Shown: positions 25,878 through 33,824 of the stretch, piece by piece
Layout: each line of letters starts with the position of its first letter
Position numbering within the stretch: the first letter of the stretch is position 1
Source: an uncultured Tateyamaria sp.
GTDB taxonomy: Bacteria > Pseudomonadota > Alphaproteobacteria > Rhodobacterales > Rhodobacteraceae
DNA length: 43,222 bases
NCBI RefSeq assembly: GCF_947504105.1
Contig: NZ_CANNGP010000036.1
Location: 1-43,222, forward strand
Reading direction: 5' to 3'
Made by a program: the position numbers and the translations under genes
The notes under the pieces: generated by a model
Database searches by the model: none
Seen by the model: only the letters and a program-made list of their open reading frames with translations
What the model was told of the DNA's origin: nothing

Positions 25878-27164
25878 TCAGCCTGTTTTGCGCAAGCACA
25901 CCGCATAGAAGCCATCCATGCCGCCACGATCCGCCCAATGGTCCGGGCGCAGGCGCAAACCACCCTCTTCCGTGACCCACTCCGGGTCAATGCCAGGTCG
26001 ATCAAGTGCGGCGCGATCAACGGTCAGGGAAGAATGACGGCCCAGCGCCTCTTCCACCTGAACTTCGCCTTCGTCAGGCAGCAGGGAGCAGGTGCAAAAC
26101 ACCATGCGACCGCCTGGCTTGAGCAGGGTAGTGGCGTGATCCAGCATACGCGCTTGCAACTCGATCAAAGCGCCAAACTCCGATCCATCCTTGGCAAAGG
26201 GAAGATCGGGATGGCGGCGAATTGTCCCGGTGGCTGAACATGGCGCATCCAGCAGAATGGCATCGAATTCCCCAGTAACCTCGAAAGCATCGGCTACCAG
26301 TGTCTGTGCTGAGAGCTTGGTACGAACGAGATTCTGTTTCACTCGTTCCATCCGGCCCTCGGAAATGTCGACGGCTGTTACATCTGCCCCAGTTGCAGCC
26401 AGCTGTAATGTCTTGCCACCAGGGGCCGCACACAGATCCAACACCGTTTCACCCTTTTGCACATCCAACACACGGGCCGGGATCGCGGCAGCTGCATCCT
26501 GCACCCACCACTCGCCGTCCGTGAACCCGGGCAAAGCAGAAACTTGGCCCGCATCCGTCAATCGCACTGACCCTGTGGGCAGCACCGTACCGCCAATAGC
26601 CTTTGCCACATCCTCGGCATTGCGCTGAACGGTCAGATCCAGCGGTGCGCCTGTGAAATGCACGGCCTCCATCGCCAAGACGACCTCACCGCCCCAAGCA
26701 TCGACCAATGGACCACGCAACCATTTGGGCAGACGCGGCGTGCGCAGGGTCGACCATTGTTCTGGCCCCTTGTCCGCCGCCTTGCGCAGCACCGCATTCA
26801 CCAGACCCTTGAGATGCCCATAGCGCTTGTGACGCGACACGATGTTAACCATCGAATTGACGACACCATGCGCTGCCTCACCCGCGCACAGTTCGATCGT
26901 GCCGACGCGCAGGGCGTTACGGACAGTCAGCGGCGGATATTTTTGCAGATGCTTTTGCAGAATGCGGTCGGCACGTTCCATCCCGCGCAGGGTTTCCGTC
27001 GCAAGCCGTTGCGCTCGGGCGCGGTCGGCCGGGTCAAGGCGATCCAAAACGCCTGCCCCGATCAGCTCGGGCAGCAACTTGCCCTCGCCTATGATCTGAT
27101 CCAGCAGGTAAATCGCGCTACGACGTGCAGGCAGGCCGCCATCCTTTGCCGGTTTGTCGCTCAT
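25878..27164 (-). CDS. rsmB: 16S rRNA m5C methyltransferase, RsmB/NOP family
   Basis: A 428-residue SAM-dependent RNA methyltransferase. Residues 1 to about 140 form a NusB-like helical RNA-binding domain (RSAIYLLDQIIGEG to VNAVLRKAADKG). The methyltransferase domain has the SAM motif VLDLCAAPGGKTLQLA, the DAPCSATGTIRRHPDL motif with one cysteine, and VFCTCSLLPDEGE with the catalytic cysteine. In E. coli the enzyme modifies C967 of 16S rRNA. It is the first gene of a minus-strand run leading through the heparinase-like gene to purH and lspA, and it is divergent from the SDHAF4-like gene (86 bp between starts). Confidence 0.93.
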   Translation of the reverse strand: MSDKPAKDGGLPARRSAIYLLDQIIGEGKLLPELIGAGVLDRLDPADRARAQRLATETLRGMERADRILQKHLQKYPPLTVRNALRVGTIELCAGEAAHGVVNSMVNIVSRHKRYGHLKGLVNAVLRKAADKGPEQWSTLRTPRLPKWLRGPLVDAWGGEVVLAMEAVHFTGAPLDLTVQRNAEDVAKAIGGTVLPTGSVRLTDAGQVSALPGFTDGEWWVQDAAAAIPARVLDVQKGETVLDLCAAPGGKTLQLAATGADVTAVDISEGRMERVKQNLVRTKLSAQTLVADAFEVTGEFDAILLDAPCSATGTIRRHPDLPFAKDGSEFGALIELQARMLDHATTLLKPGGRMVFCTCSLLPDEGEVQVEEALGRHSSLTVDRAALDRPGIDPEWVTEEGGLRLRPDHWADRGGMDGFYAVCLRKTG

Positions 27165-27250
27165 GTCTGTTCCCGATCATTGCTGTCGCACCCGCTTGCC
27201 GGGCAGAAGGTCGGGCGTATATCAAGGGCATGGCCCAAGAGGAACCCACC

Positions 27251-27571
27251 ATGTCAGACGACCCAAATCGCCCCGACGAACCACCGGGCATTCCGACAAC
27301 GCCAGATCCGTCACCGACGCCTGCGCCCCAGGAAGCTCCGCAACCGGACCTACCGCCCCAGACACCACCGGCACCAACCTCACCCCCGGAGATGCCACAG
27401 CCCATGGACACCGATCTGCCGCCCGCCGCTCAGCGTGCGCTGTCCGAAGCCAAGGAACGGCGCAAAGCAGCGCAAGCGTTGGAATTGCCCACCGAACTTG
27501 GGGGGCGAGACGGACCGGAACCTGTCCGGTATGGGGATTGGGAGAAAAAGGGGTTGGCGATCGACTTCTGA
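27251..27571 (+). CDS. DUF1674 protein, SDHAF4-like succinate dehydrogenase assembly factor
   Basis: A 106-residue protein. Residues 1 to about 60 are a low-complexity Pro-rich segment. The C-terminal 35 residues carry the diagnostic ELGGRDGPEPVRYGDWEKKG followed by LAIDF at the extreme end. This is the DUF1674 motif of SDHAF4, which in mitochondria binds the flavinylated SdhA subunit and protects it during complex II assembly. The same role in bacteria is assumed from homology. ATG 27251 is used because AAGAGGAA lies 6 bases before it; the earlier in-frame ATG at 27230 has its purine stretch too close. It is convergent with the small secreted protein gene, 6 bp apart. Confidence 0.88.
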   Translation: MSDDPNRPDEPPGIPTTPDPSPTPAPQEAPQPDLPPQTPPAPTSPPEMPQPMDTDLPPAAQRALSEAKERRKAAQALELPTELGGRDGPEPVRYGDWEKKGLAIDF

Positions 27572-27577
27572 TCACAC

Positions 27578-27931
27578 TCAGCGCAGACGGAACATCGCGC
27601 TATCGCCCGCGCCGCGGTCGGACGTGAACTTGATCCGACCGTCACTGCTGGCCTGCACCTCCTGACAATTGTAGCCTAGGGCGTCACCACCCCAAAACAG
27701 GTCGCGGCAGAAGTAACCATCACGCCAGGACCATGTGCCCTCGACATCCCAGCGCGCGCCGCGCCCCTCGATCTGACCATCGGGCTTTACGTTCAGCTTC
27801 ACAAACGGTCGCGTCAGCGTCTTGCCGTTCACAAGTTGCACAAAGCTCTGCTGATTATCGACCTTGACCAGATCGGCCAGAGCAGGCCCGGCAACAAACG
27901 CGGCTGCAGCCACAAGCATCATCATATGCAT
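27578..27931 (-). CDS. Small secreted protein of unknown function
   Basis: A 117-residue protein with a Sec signal peptide (MHMMMLVAAAAFVAGPALA). The mature part has the pattern VDNQQSFVQLVNGKTLTRPFVKL, then GRGARWDVEGTWSWRDGYFCRDLFWGG and YNCQEVQ, with two cysteines that may form a disulfide. A small beta-sandwich is likely. Homologues in Rhodobacterales are sometimes mislabelled dihydrodipicolinate reductase because they sit beside dapB, as here (dapB ends 101 bp upstream on the same strand). GAAGGTG lies 8 bases before the ATG at 27931. I cannot assign a function. Confidence 0.75.
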   Translation of the reverse strand: MHMMMLVAAAAFVAGPALADLVKVDNQQSFVQLVNGKTLTRPFVKLNVKPDGQIEGRGARWDVEGTWSWRDGYFCRDLFWGGDALGYNCQEVQASSDGRIKFTSDRGAGDSAMFRLR

Positions 27932-28032
27932 ATCACAAGCACCTTCACGCGATGGCGTCCTTTGCCAACGTTTACGCATGATCGTGTGAATTGGTTCACT
28001 CAGGCGGTGAAAATACGGCTCCCCGGCGGCGT

Positions 28033-28848
28033 TTATCCGCGCATTCCAAGTACATCCAGCATGTCATACTGCCCCGGTGCCTTGTCCTGCGCCCACAGGG
28101 CTGCCCGTAGCGCACCCTTGGCAAACAATGCCCGGTCAGTCGCCATATGTTTCAGCACAATGCGTTCCCCTGCACCGGCAAAGAGGACCTCGTGTTCGCC
28201 AACGATATCACCGCCGCGAATGACGGAAAACCCAATGTCGCCCCGCTTGCGCGCACCGGTGATCCCATCACGCGCCGCATCGCGCACTTGCGCCAGATCA
28301 ACGCCGCGCCCCTCAGCGGCGGCCTCACCCAACATTAACGCCGTACCGGAGGGCGCATCGACCTTGTGGTGGTGATGTCCTTCGATCACCTCGATATCAA
28401 AGTCTTCGTCCAGGGCTGCCGCCACTTGTTTCGTCAGCTGCACCAAGAGATTCACGCCCAAGCTCATGTTCCCTGCACGCACAATCGGCGAATGCCGCGC
28501 CGCTGGTTCCAACCGCGCAATCTGGTCCTCACTCATGCCCGTGGTACCGATGATATGCGCCGCCCGCGCCTGCGAGGCAATCCTGGACAGGGCAATCGTC
28601 GCCTCGGGTGCGGTAAAGTCGATCACGGCCTGCGCCTTGGCCATAGGTTCAAGCGGGTCATCATAGACCATGACACCCAGGGCCTGACTGCCCATGGCCT
28701 CGCCTACATCACGCCCGATCCACTCATGACCGGGACGTTCCAGCGCGCCAACAAGACGCATCTTGTCACTCTCCAGCACCGACTGGATCAGCATCTGGCC
28801 CATGCGTCCCGATGCGCCTGCAATCACGATACCCGGCAATTCTGACAT
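28033..28848 (-). CDS. dapB: 4-hydroxy-tetrahydrodipicolinate reductase
   Basis: A 271-residue NAD(P)H-dependent reductase of the diaminopimelate/lysine pathway. The nucleotide-binding motif [12 protein letters not shown] is at the N-terminus. The catalytic region [19 protein letters not shown] carries the His pair and the Lys of the family. [13 protein letters not shown] and [10 protein letters not shown] are also typical. ATG 28848 is chosen because AAGGGG precedes it by about 6-8 bases; a GTG at 28857 overlaps that site. It is divergent from rbfA (78 bp between starts). Confidence 0.97.
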   Translation of the reverse strand: MSELPGIVIAGASGRMGQMLIQSVLESDKMRLVGALERPGHEWIGRDVGEAMGSQALGVMVYDDPLEPMAKAQAVIDFTAPEATIALSRIASQARAAHIIGTTGMSEDQIARLEPAARHSPIVRAGNMSLGVNLLVQLTKQVAAALDEDFDIEVIEGHHHHKVDAPSGTALMLGEAAAEGRGVDLAQVRDAARDGITGARKRGDIGFSVIRGGDIVGEHEVLFAGAGERIVLKHMATDRALFAKGALRAALWAQDKAPGQYDMLDVLGMRG

Positions 28849-28926
28849 TATGTTCACCCCTTTTGACGGTTTCCCGCTTCACTAGCTTGCCCCGCTGCGC
28901 TTGGCAAAGCCCAGCACCTGTCTTAG

Positions 28927-29331
28927 ATGGAGCAAATGGCAAAGAACAAGTTTCATGATGGCCCTGGCCCCTCGCAACGGCAACTGCGCGTAGGCGAACT
29001 GATCCGCCGCACCCTGTCCGAGGTGCTGGCGCGCGGTGACGTACATGACCCCGACCTGAACCGCATGTCCATCACCGTGGGCGAAGTGCGCACCTCCCCC
29101 GATCTCAAGATCGCGACGGCCTATGTCCTGCCGCTTGGCGGTGAAGGACAAGAGGACGTGCTCAAGCTGCTGGCCCGTAACAAGGGCGAGCTGCGGCGCG
29201 CAGTGTCCAAGAAACTGGCCCTTAAATTCGCGCCCGACCTCCGGTTCCAACTGGACGAGACATTTGACCGGATGGATGACACGCGGCGCATGCTGAACCA
29301 GGATGCGGTGCGGCGGGATACCGACGCATGA
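28927..29331 (+). CDS. rbfA: Ribosome-binding factor A
   Basis: A 134-residue protein with a KH-like fold that binds the 30S subunit and assists 16S rRNA maturation in the cold. Family motifs include [46 protein letters not shown] and [20 protein letters not shown]. Two possible starts, ATG 28927 and ATG 28936, have similar weak ribosome-binding sites. Its stop overlaps the next start (ATGATG). It opens the rbfA-truB-rpsO-pnp block. Confidence 0.95.
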   Translation: MEQMAKNKFHDGPGPSQRQLRVGELIRRTLSEVLARGDVHDPDLNRMSITVGEVRTSPDLKIATAYVLPLGGEGQEDVLKLLARNKGELRRAVSKKLALKFAPDLRFQLDETFDRMDDTRRMLNQDAVRRDTDA

Positions 29332-30065
29332 TGCTGAGGGCAGCCGCGCTTGTGCTGCTGTCCTGGGCCCTACCCGCATGGGCCGTGACATGCGAAGACG
29401 TCCAGTATCAAGGCAACAGCTATACCATCTGCACCGTCGATCCTGCCAAGGAACAGCTGCGGTTGTTCTTGTACAACAAAGAGGGCGCACCCTATGGCCA
29501 GTTCAGTGCGGTGGATAGCGCCCTGAAATCGGATGGCGAAAAACTCAGCTTTGGCATGAACGCAGGCATGTACCATGATGATCGCGCGCCGGTGGGACAT
29601 TATGTCGAGAACGGGAAAGAGATCATGCGCGTGATCGCCAACCCCGGTCCCGGTAATTTCGGATTGCTGCCGAACGGCATCCTTTGCCTGCGATCAGGGC
29701 GCGCCGATGTGTTCGAAACACTAGACTATGTCGACCAATCCCCGGACTGTGCCTTTGCCACGCAATCCGGGCCGATGCTGGTCATCGATGGCGCACTTCA
29801 CCCGCGCTTTCTGCCCGACAGTACCTCACGCTTTATCCGCAACGGTGTGGGCACGACCAAGGACGGATCCAAAGCAGTCTTTGCCATCTCGAACAACAGC
29901 GTGACCTTCCATGACTTCGGCAGCATGTTCCGCGATCACCTTGGGCTGCCGAATGCCCTGTTCTTCGACGGCAACATCTCGCGCCTCTATGCACCCGACC
30001 TGAACCGGGACGACTTTGGCTTTGCCCTTGGCCCCATCATCGGCACGGTCGAGACCGGCAATTGA
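29328..30065 (+). CDS. Secreted phosphodiester glycosidase (NAGPA-like) family protein
   Basis: A 245-residue secreted protein. A Sec signal peptide (about [19 protein letters not shown]) is followed by the phosphodiester glycosidase domain. Visible pieces are [61 protein letters not shown] and [14 protein letters not shown]. The domain is named after the mammalian enzyme that uncovers mannose 6-phosphate by removing GlcNAc. Bacterial members are thought to act on envelope or exopolysaccharide glycans, but the substrate here is unknown. Four cysteines could form disulfides. The gene is translationally coupled to rbfA and ends 54 bp before truB, so it is probably part of that transcript. Confidence 0.85.
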   Translation: MMLRAAALVLLSWALPAWAVTCEDVQYQGNSYTICTVDPAKEQLRLFLYNKEGAPYGQFSAVDSALKSDGEKLSFGMNAGMYHDDRAPVGHYVENGKEIMRVIANPGPGNFGLLPNGILCLRSGRADVFETLDYVDQSPDCAFATQSGPMLVIDGALHPRFLPDSTSRFIRNGVGTTKDGSKAVFAISNNSVTFHDFGSMFRDHLGLPNALFFDGNISRLYAPDLNRDDFGFALGPIIGTVETGN

Positions 30066-30119
30066 CAAGGGCCACGGCACTGCGATAGGCGGCAGCCCTC
30101 ACGCAAAAACGAGGGTGAC

Positions 30120-31025
30120 ATGGGCCGTTCACGCAAAGGGCGCGACATTTCCGGTTGGTTGGTGGTGGACAAGCCTGCGGGGCTGACCTCGACCGCTGTC
30201 GTGAACAAGGTGCGGTGGGCGCTGCAGGCGAAGAAGGCTGGACACGCCGGCACCCTTGATCCCGAAGCCACAGGCGTTCTGGCAGTGGCACTAGGCGAAG
30301 CCACCAAGACGGTCCCCTACATCACCGATGCGCTCAAGGCATACAGCTTCACCGTTCGTCTGGGACAAGCCACCAACACCGACGATGCCGAGGGCGAGGT
30401 CATTGCAAAATCCGATACGCGTCCATCGGACGAAGACATCAAGAATGCGCTTGGTCCATTCGTTGGTGATATCATGCAAGTCCCGCCCAAATTTTCTGCC
30501 GTCAAAATCGATGGCCAGCGGGCCTACAAGCTGGCCCGTGATGGAGAGCATGTCGAGATCGGGGCCCGCCCGCTATGGGTTGAGGAATTGGTGCTGACCA
30601 ACCGCCCCGATCCCGATCATGTCGAGTTGGAAATGGTGTGCGGCAAGGGCGGCTACGTGCGGTCCATCGCCCGTGATCTGGGTGAGGCTCTGGGATGCCA
30701 TGGCCATGTGCGCAAGTTGCGACGCATCTGGTCCGGGCCATTTCGGGCCGAGGATGGTCTGACACTCAACCAGATCGAAGAGATGGCGCAAACTCCCACG
30801 CTCGATGATCACCTGCGCCCAACCGCAGACGGATTGACGGAATTGCCAGAGGTGCGCGCGACGGCCGAGGGGGCATCACGGCTGCGCAATGGCAATCCCG
30901 GCATGGTGCTGGCCACAGATGTTGAATACGGCGAGGAGTGCTGGGCATCCTTTGAGGGTGAGCCAGTTGCCGTGGGCCGGTACAAGGCTGGGGAACTACA
31001 CCCTGCACGGGTCTTCAACCTGTAA
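30120..31025 (+). CDS. truB: tRNA pseudouridine-55 synthase
   Basis: A 301-residue enzyme making pseudouridine 55 in the T loop of tRNAs. The catalytic aspartate is D47 in [16 protein letters not shown]. Other family blocks are [35 protein letters not shown] and [17 protein letters not shown]. The C-terminal region ([19 protein letters not shown] to [16 protein letters not shown]) is PUA-like. GAGGGTGAC precedes the ATG. Confidence 0.96.
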   Translation: MGRSRKGRDISGWLVVDKPAGLTSTAVVNKVRWALQAKKAGHAGTLDPEATGVLAVALGEATKTVPYITDALKAYSFTVRLGQATNTDDAEGEVIAKSDTRPSDEDIKNALGPFVGDIMQVPPKFSAVKIDGQRAYKLARDGEHVEIGARPLWVEELVLTNRPDPDHVELEMVCGKGGYVRSIARDLGEALGCHGHVRKLRRIWSGPFRAEDGLTLNQIEEMAQTPTLDDHLRPTADGLTELPEVRATAEGASRLRNGNPGMVLATDVEYGEECWASFEGEPVAVGRYKAGELHPARVFNL

Positions 31026-31057
31026 CATTCGCCCCCCAAGTGGCCGGCGCAATTATA

Positions 31058-31093
31058 CCTTGCCCAAGGATACACAATTAAATTGTTACAATT
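31058..31093 (+). promoter_or_regulatory. Interleaved dyads upstream of the small membrane protein gene
   Basis: In the 173-bp spacer after truB lie CCTTG-CC-CAAGG (31058-31069) and, at 31074-31093, ACAATTAAATTGTTACAATT. The latter holds two overlapping perfect dyads that share a central AATTGT half-site. The AT-rich stretch stands out from the GC-rich surroundings. The position, about 105-140 bp before the start of the next gene, suits a promoter with an operator. I recognise no known regulator consensus. Confidence 0.45.
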
Positions 31094-31198
31094 CACCGCG
31101 CGCCGGTAAGCCCTGCGTGAGGTAACTACAAAATTGGAACCATTCAGTCCACATTCAACCCATCGCAACGTCCACACGTCCTTTCATGGGAGACTGAC

Positions 31199-31702
31199 AT
31201 GACCCAAGTTACACTCCGCACCGTCGGCACCGTCCTGACAGCTGGCGCATTCGCCACCATCGCATTCGACGCATTCGGCCAGGTACTCAGCCCACTTTTG
31301 GGCTACGCCAAACTGGCTCCCGTCGGACTGGCGGGCGCATCGCTCAAAGCCATCTTCGGCGCAAACCCGTCGGGAGCCGCACACTTGCTGCACGCGCTGA
31401 CCGGGCTGATCTTCTATGCCGTCGGCTATTTCGCCATAGCCCGCCCCATCCAGCTGGCTGTCATGCCGCGTTTGCACTGGTCGATCACGGCAGTTGCGTA
31501 CGGTGTCGCTCTATGGGTCTTTGCCCTCTATGTCATGGCGCACCTCGTGACGGGCAACAAACCGTTCCTGGGCTTCACTGGCATCACCTGGGTCGCACTG
31601 TGGGGCCACATCGTCTACGCCGTGGTCGCTGCTAGCATCATGGAAGCCAAGGGCGCCGTGCTGGACCTGCGTCGCGAGCCAGTGGCTGTGCCCGTCGAGT
31701 AA
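31199..31702 (+). CDS. Small polytopic membrane protein of unknown function
   Basis: A 167-residue protein with about four hydrophobic segments: roughly residues 8-40, 58-82, 95-117 and 124-148. GGGAGA sits before the ATG. Conserved-looking features are a HLLHALTGLIFY segment and VALWGHIVYAVVAA, each with a histidine near the membrane, and FALYVMAHLVTGNKPF. I do not recognise a named family with certainty. It stands alone between truB and the DUF1643 gene, with its own upstream region containing striking dyads, so it may be separately regulated. No function is assigned. Confidence 0.7.
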   Translation: MTQVTLRTVGTVLTAGAFATIAFDAFGQVLSPLLGYAKLAPVGLAGASLKAIFGANPSGAAHLLHALTGLIFYAVGYFAIARPIQLAVMPRLHWSITAVAYGVALWVFALYVMAHLVTGNKPFLGFTGITWVALWGHIVYAVVAASIMEAKGAVLDLRREPVAVPVE

Positions 31703-31724
31703 CGGCATCTGAATAAACAGATTG

Positions 31725-31758
31725 ATGGGGCGGCCTGCGACTGGCAGAACCGCCCCAT
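31725..31758 (+). promoter_or_regulatory. Strong hairpin enclosing the DUF1643 start codon
   Basis: Arms ATGGGGCGG (31725-31733) and CCGCCCCAT (31750-31758) pair perfectly over 9 bp. Inside the loop CTGC and GCAG can pair again. The first two bases of the DUF1643 ATG (31757-31759) are in the 3' arm, and there is no ribosome-binding site between arm and start. The hairpin could end the upstream transcript or mask the start. No T-tract follows. Confidence 0.65.
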
Positions 31759-32287
31759 GATCGTTCGAACCCACACCAAGGGCGATGCGCCGTCGACCGC
31801 CGTCTATTCCGATTGCGAGCGGTATCGCTATAGCCTGACACGCATATGGGATGATAGCGGACGGCGGGTGAACTTCGTTATGCTCAACCCGTCGACGGCC
31901 ACCGAAGTACAGAACGACCCAACCGTGGAACGCTGCGAGCGACGCGCACGGACACTGGGTTACGGCGGCTTTGCTGTCACAAATATCTTTGCGTGGCGCG
32001 ATACCGATCCAAAGGCCATGCGCGCGTCCGCAGACCCGGTCGGAGCCGCCAACGACAAAAGCATTCTGGACCGGGCAATCTGGGCACACGACGTGATCGC
32101 AGCTTGGGGCACACACGGCGCACATCTGGACCGCGGGGCGCAAGTGGCGACACTGCTGAAAGGTGTCGATCGTCCACTTTACCATCTAGGTCTGTCGAAG
32201 GGCGGGCACCCCAAACACCCGCTATATCTGCCCTATGCGCAGCAGCCGGAACCCTGGAATAATGGGCCGCAAGTTACCTCGCGTTAA
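31757..32287 (+). CDS. DUF1643 domain protein
   Basis: A 176-residue soluble protein of the DUF1643 family, with no signal peptide or membrane segment. The domain spans most of the chain: YRYSLTRIWDDSGRRVNFVMLNPSTATEVQNDPTVERC, GFAVTNIFAWRDTDPKAM and IAAWGTHGAHLDRGAQV, ending with LYHLGLSKGGHPKHPLYLP. The NPSTA and HPKHPLYL motifs are the family's best-conserved parts. No biochemical function is established; homologues are scattered and often in accessory positions. The ATG at 31757 is the only good start, yet it has no ribosome-binding site and lies inside a hairpin arm. Confidence 0.88.
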   Translation: MIVRTHTKGDAPSTAVYSDCERYRYSLTRIWDDSGRRVNFVMLNPSTATEVQNDPTVERCERRARTLGYGGFAVTNIFAWRDTDPKAMRASADPVGAANDKSILDRAIWAHDVIAAWGTHGAHLDRGAQVATLLKGVDRPLYHLGLSKGGHPKHPLYLPYAQQPEPWNNGPQVTSR

Positions 32288-32355
32288 CCATTTTCTCGGA
32301 TAGCCTTTGTTTCAAACCGCTGTTTGAGATAAATGCAACTTGGGCAATTGTGCCC
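32284..32355 (+). promoter_or_regulatory. Candidate CtrA half-site and dyads before the RTX gene
   Basis: TTAACCAT at 32284-32291 equals the CtrA half-site word known from alphaproteobacteria. TCAAAC-CGCT-GTTTGA follows at 32312-32327, and the small hairpin GGGCA-ATTG-TGCCC at 32342-32355 is followed by TTTGTTT, which might instead terminate the DUF1643 transcript. A full TTAA-N7-TTAA pair is not present, so CtrA control is only a suggestion. Confidence 0.35.
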
Positions 32356-32373
32356 TTTGTTTGGAATTCGCGT

Positions 32374-33312
32374 ATGTTGTGGCTTGCTGGATTGATGGGA
32401 CTGTTGGGGGTAAGCGCTGTTGGCGTGATCGACATGATGCCAGTCGAGCAAGACGACGAAACAGCAGACGACGTGTCGAACAGTGTCAGTGACATGGCTC
32501 GATCGGGTGACGATGAGAATACCGTGACTGCCAGCGACGACTTCGGTGACGACACGCTGACATTGGGGACCGAAGGCAACGACGATCTGTCAGGCACTGA
32601 TGGCGACGACACTCTGCACGGCGAAGAAGGTGATGATACCCTTGACGGCGGGCTGGGCAACGACACGCTGCACGGTGACGACGGGTCGGATGTAATTCAC
32701 GGCAGCGACGGTGCGGACGAAATCTTTGGCCACAACGAAGATGACACGCTCGACGGCGGCGCAGGTGACGACGAAATGCACGGCGCCATGGGTGCGGATG
32801 ATCTGTCAGGCGGCGACGGAAACGATGCGGTCCACGGAGGACTGGGCGATGATACCCTCAGCGGAGGTATAGGTCAGGATACCTTGTTTGGCGGCTGGGG
32901 CGATGACGTCCTGAATGGCGTTGAAGATGACGCTGACACGGATGGTACAGACCACAGCGATTTTCTGAACGGAGGCGGGGGTGATGACATCATAATCGCC
33001 GGTGAAGATGACGTGGTCACGGCCGGCGAGGGAAGCGATACCATCATTGCAGGTGGCTGGATTTCTGCAGAAAGTGCAACAACGATCGTGGATTTCGATG
33101 CCGAGGACGATAGCATCCTGTTGGTCTATGATGACAACGAAGATGATCCCCAAGTTTCCCTGCAACTCGACCCCGAAGATCCAAGCGTCACACAGGTCAT
33201 GATGAATGGCGTTGCTGTTGCGCACGTGGCAAACGGCGCAGATATTTCAATCGACAACATTGCTTTGATGCCACTCAGCATGGCGCAAAGCGCGGGGATG
33301 GCGCCAGCTTAA
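32374..33312 (+). CDS. RTX-repeat calcium-binding protein with N-terminal hydrophobic anchor
   Basis: A 312-residue, very acidic protein. Residues 1-20 are one hydrophobic segment (MLWLAGLMGLLGVSAVGVID). Residues about 60-185 contain around a dozen nonapeptide repeats of the GGxGxDxLx type that form a Ca2+-filled parallel beta-roll. Examples are GGLGNDTLHGDDGSDVIHG and GGAGDDEMHGAMGADDLSG. Several repeats have His before the final Gly. The C-terminal part (TTIVDFDAEDDSILLVYDDN) is a beta-rich domain seen in Roseobacter calcium-binding proteins. The ATG at 32374 is preferred over a GTG at 32350 that lies in a hairpin. No type I secretion genes are nearby. The cell-surface or periplasmic location is inferred. 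Confidence 0.85.
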   Translation: MLWLAGLMGLLGVSAVGVIDMMPVEQDDETADDVSNSVSDMARSGDDENTVTASDDFGDDTLTLGTEGNDDLSGTDGDDTLHGEEGDDTLDGGLGNDTLHGDDGSDVIHGSDGADEIFGHNEDDTLDGGAGDDEMHGAMGADDLSGGDGNDAVHGGLGDDTLSGGIGQDTLFGGWGDDVLNGVEDDADTDGTDHSDFLNGGGGDDIIIAGEDDVVTAGEGSDTIIAGGWISAESATTIVDFDAEDDSILLVYDDNEDDPQVSLQLDPEDPSVTQVMMNGVAVAHVANGADISIDNIALMPLSMAQSAGMAPA

Positions 33313-33413
33313 TCGCTATGCCGTAATTTTGGTACCACAACACGGTTTATCAATCAGGCAATCCAAGTTGCCAACCCTGCGAATCTCTTTTATACGCCCT
33401 CATCCCGGTAATC

Positions 33414-33488
33414 TGCCGTGGCATTGGCCCCGTGCTGGACGACATCCCGGCCGGCGGCGTCTCACTCTAGCCTGAAAAGGAGATCCCG
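33414..33488 (+). promoter_or_regulatory. GC-rich structured leader of rpsO (possible S15 autoregulatory leader)
   Basis: The last 75 bases before rpsO hold complementary GC-rich words (GACG at 33438-33441 and CGTC at 33458-33461, with CCGGCCGG between) and end in AAAAGGAGAT before the ATG. S15 commonly represses its own mRNA through a leader structure, and different leader types exist in different phyla. The pairing here is suggestive, not diagnostic. Confidence 0.3.
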
Positions 33489-33758
33489 ATGTCGATCACT
33501 GCTGAAGAAAAAGCACGCGTGATGAAAGAATATGGCACCAAGGAAGGCGATACCGGTTCGCCCGAAGTTCAGGTTGCCATCCTCAGCTCGCGCATCGCCA
33601 CGCTGACCGAGCACTTCAAAACGCACAAGAAAGACAACCACGGCCGCCGCGGCCTTCTGAAAATGGTTGCGCAGCGTCGCAAGCTGCTCGACTACCTCAA
33701 AGGCAAGGAAGAGGCACGGTACACCGACCTCATCAAACGCCTGGGCCTGCGCCGCTAA
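33489..33758 (+). CDS. rpsO: 30S ribosomal protein S15
   Basis: An 89-residue primary rRNA-binding protein of the 30S platform. The complete family sequence is visible, including [34 protein letters not shown] and [16 protein letters not shown], ending at GLRR. AAAAGGAG lies 6 bases before the ATG. A terminator follows, so it is probably a single-gene transcript here and not directly joined to pnp as in many proteobacteria. Confidence 0.98.
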   Translation: MSITAEEKARVMKEYGTKEGDTGSPEVQVAILSSRIATLTEHFKTHKKDNHGRRGLLKMVAQRRKLLDYLKGKEEARYTDLIKRLGLRR

Positions 33759-33785
33759 CTTGCGCAAGATGGCGACACGATCAAT

Positions 33786-33815
33786 CGCACCCCACGGGGT
33801 GCGATTTGTGTTTTC
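33786..33815 (+). terminator. Rho-independent terminator after rpsO
   Basis: A perfect 8-bp stem, CGCACCCC-AC-GGGGTGCG (33786-33803), is followed by ATTTGTGTTTTC. The T-tract is broken but the position, 28 bp after the rpsO stop, is right. The EamA transporter start lies only about 10-20 bp further on. Confidence 0.8.
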
Positions 33816-33824
33816 GGGGTCGTC

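Noticed and set aside
26658-27665. Open frame of 335 codons crossing rsmB and the SDHAF4-like gene
   Set aside because: It overlaps two genes with diagnostic motifs and is Arg/His/Pro-rich noise.
31136-31160. GGAAC motif resembling an EcfG general-stress promoter -35 element before the 167-residue membrane protein gene
   Set aside because: At 16-17 bases downstream the sequence reads AACC, not the required CGTT-like -10 element.
32560-32900. Tandem DNA repeats that might look like a CRISPR or minisatellite
   Set aside because: The periodicity is the 27-base coding unit of RTX nonapeptides in an intact gene; units vary and there are no spacers.
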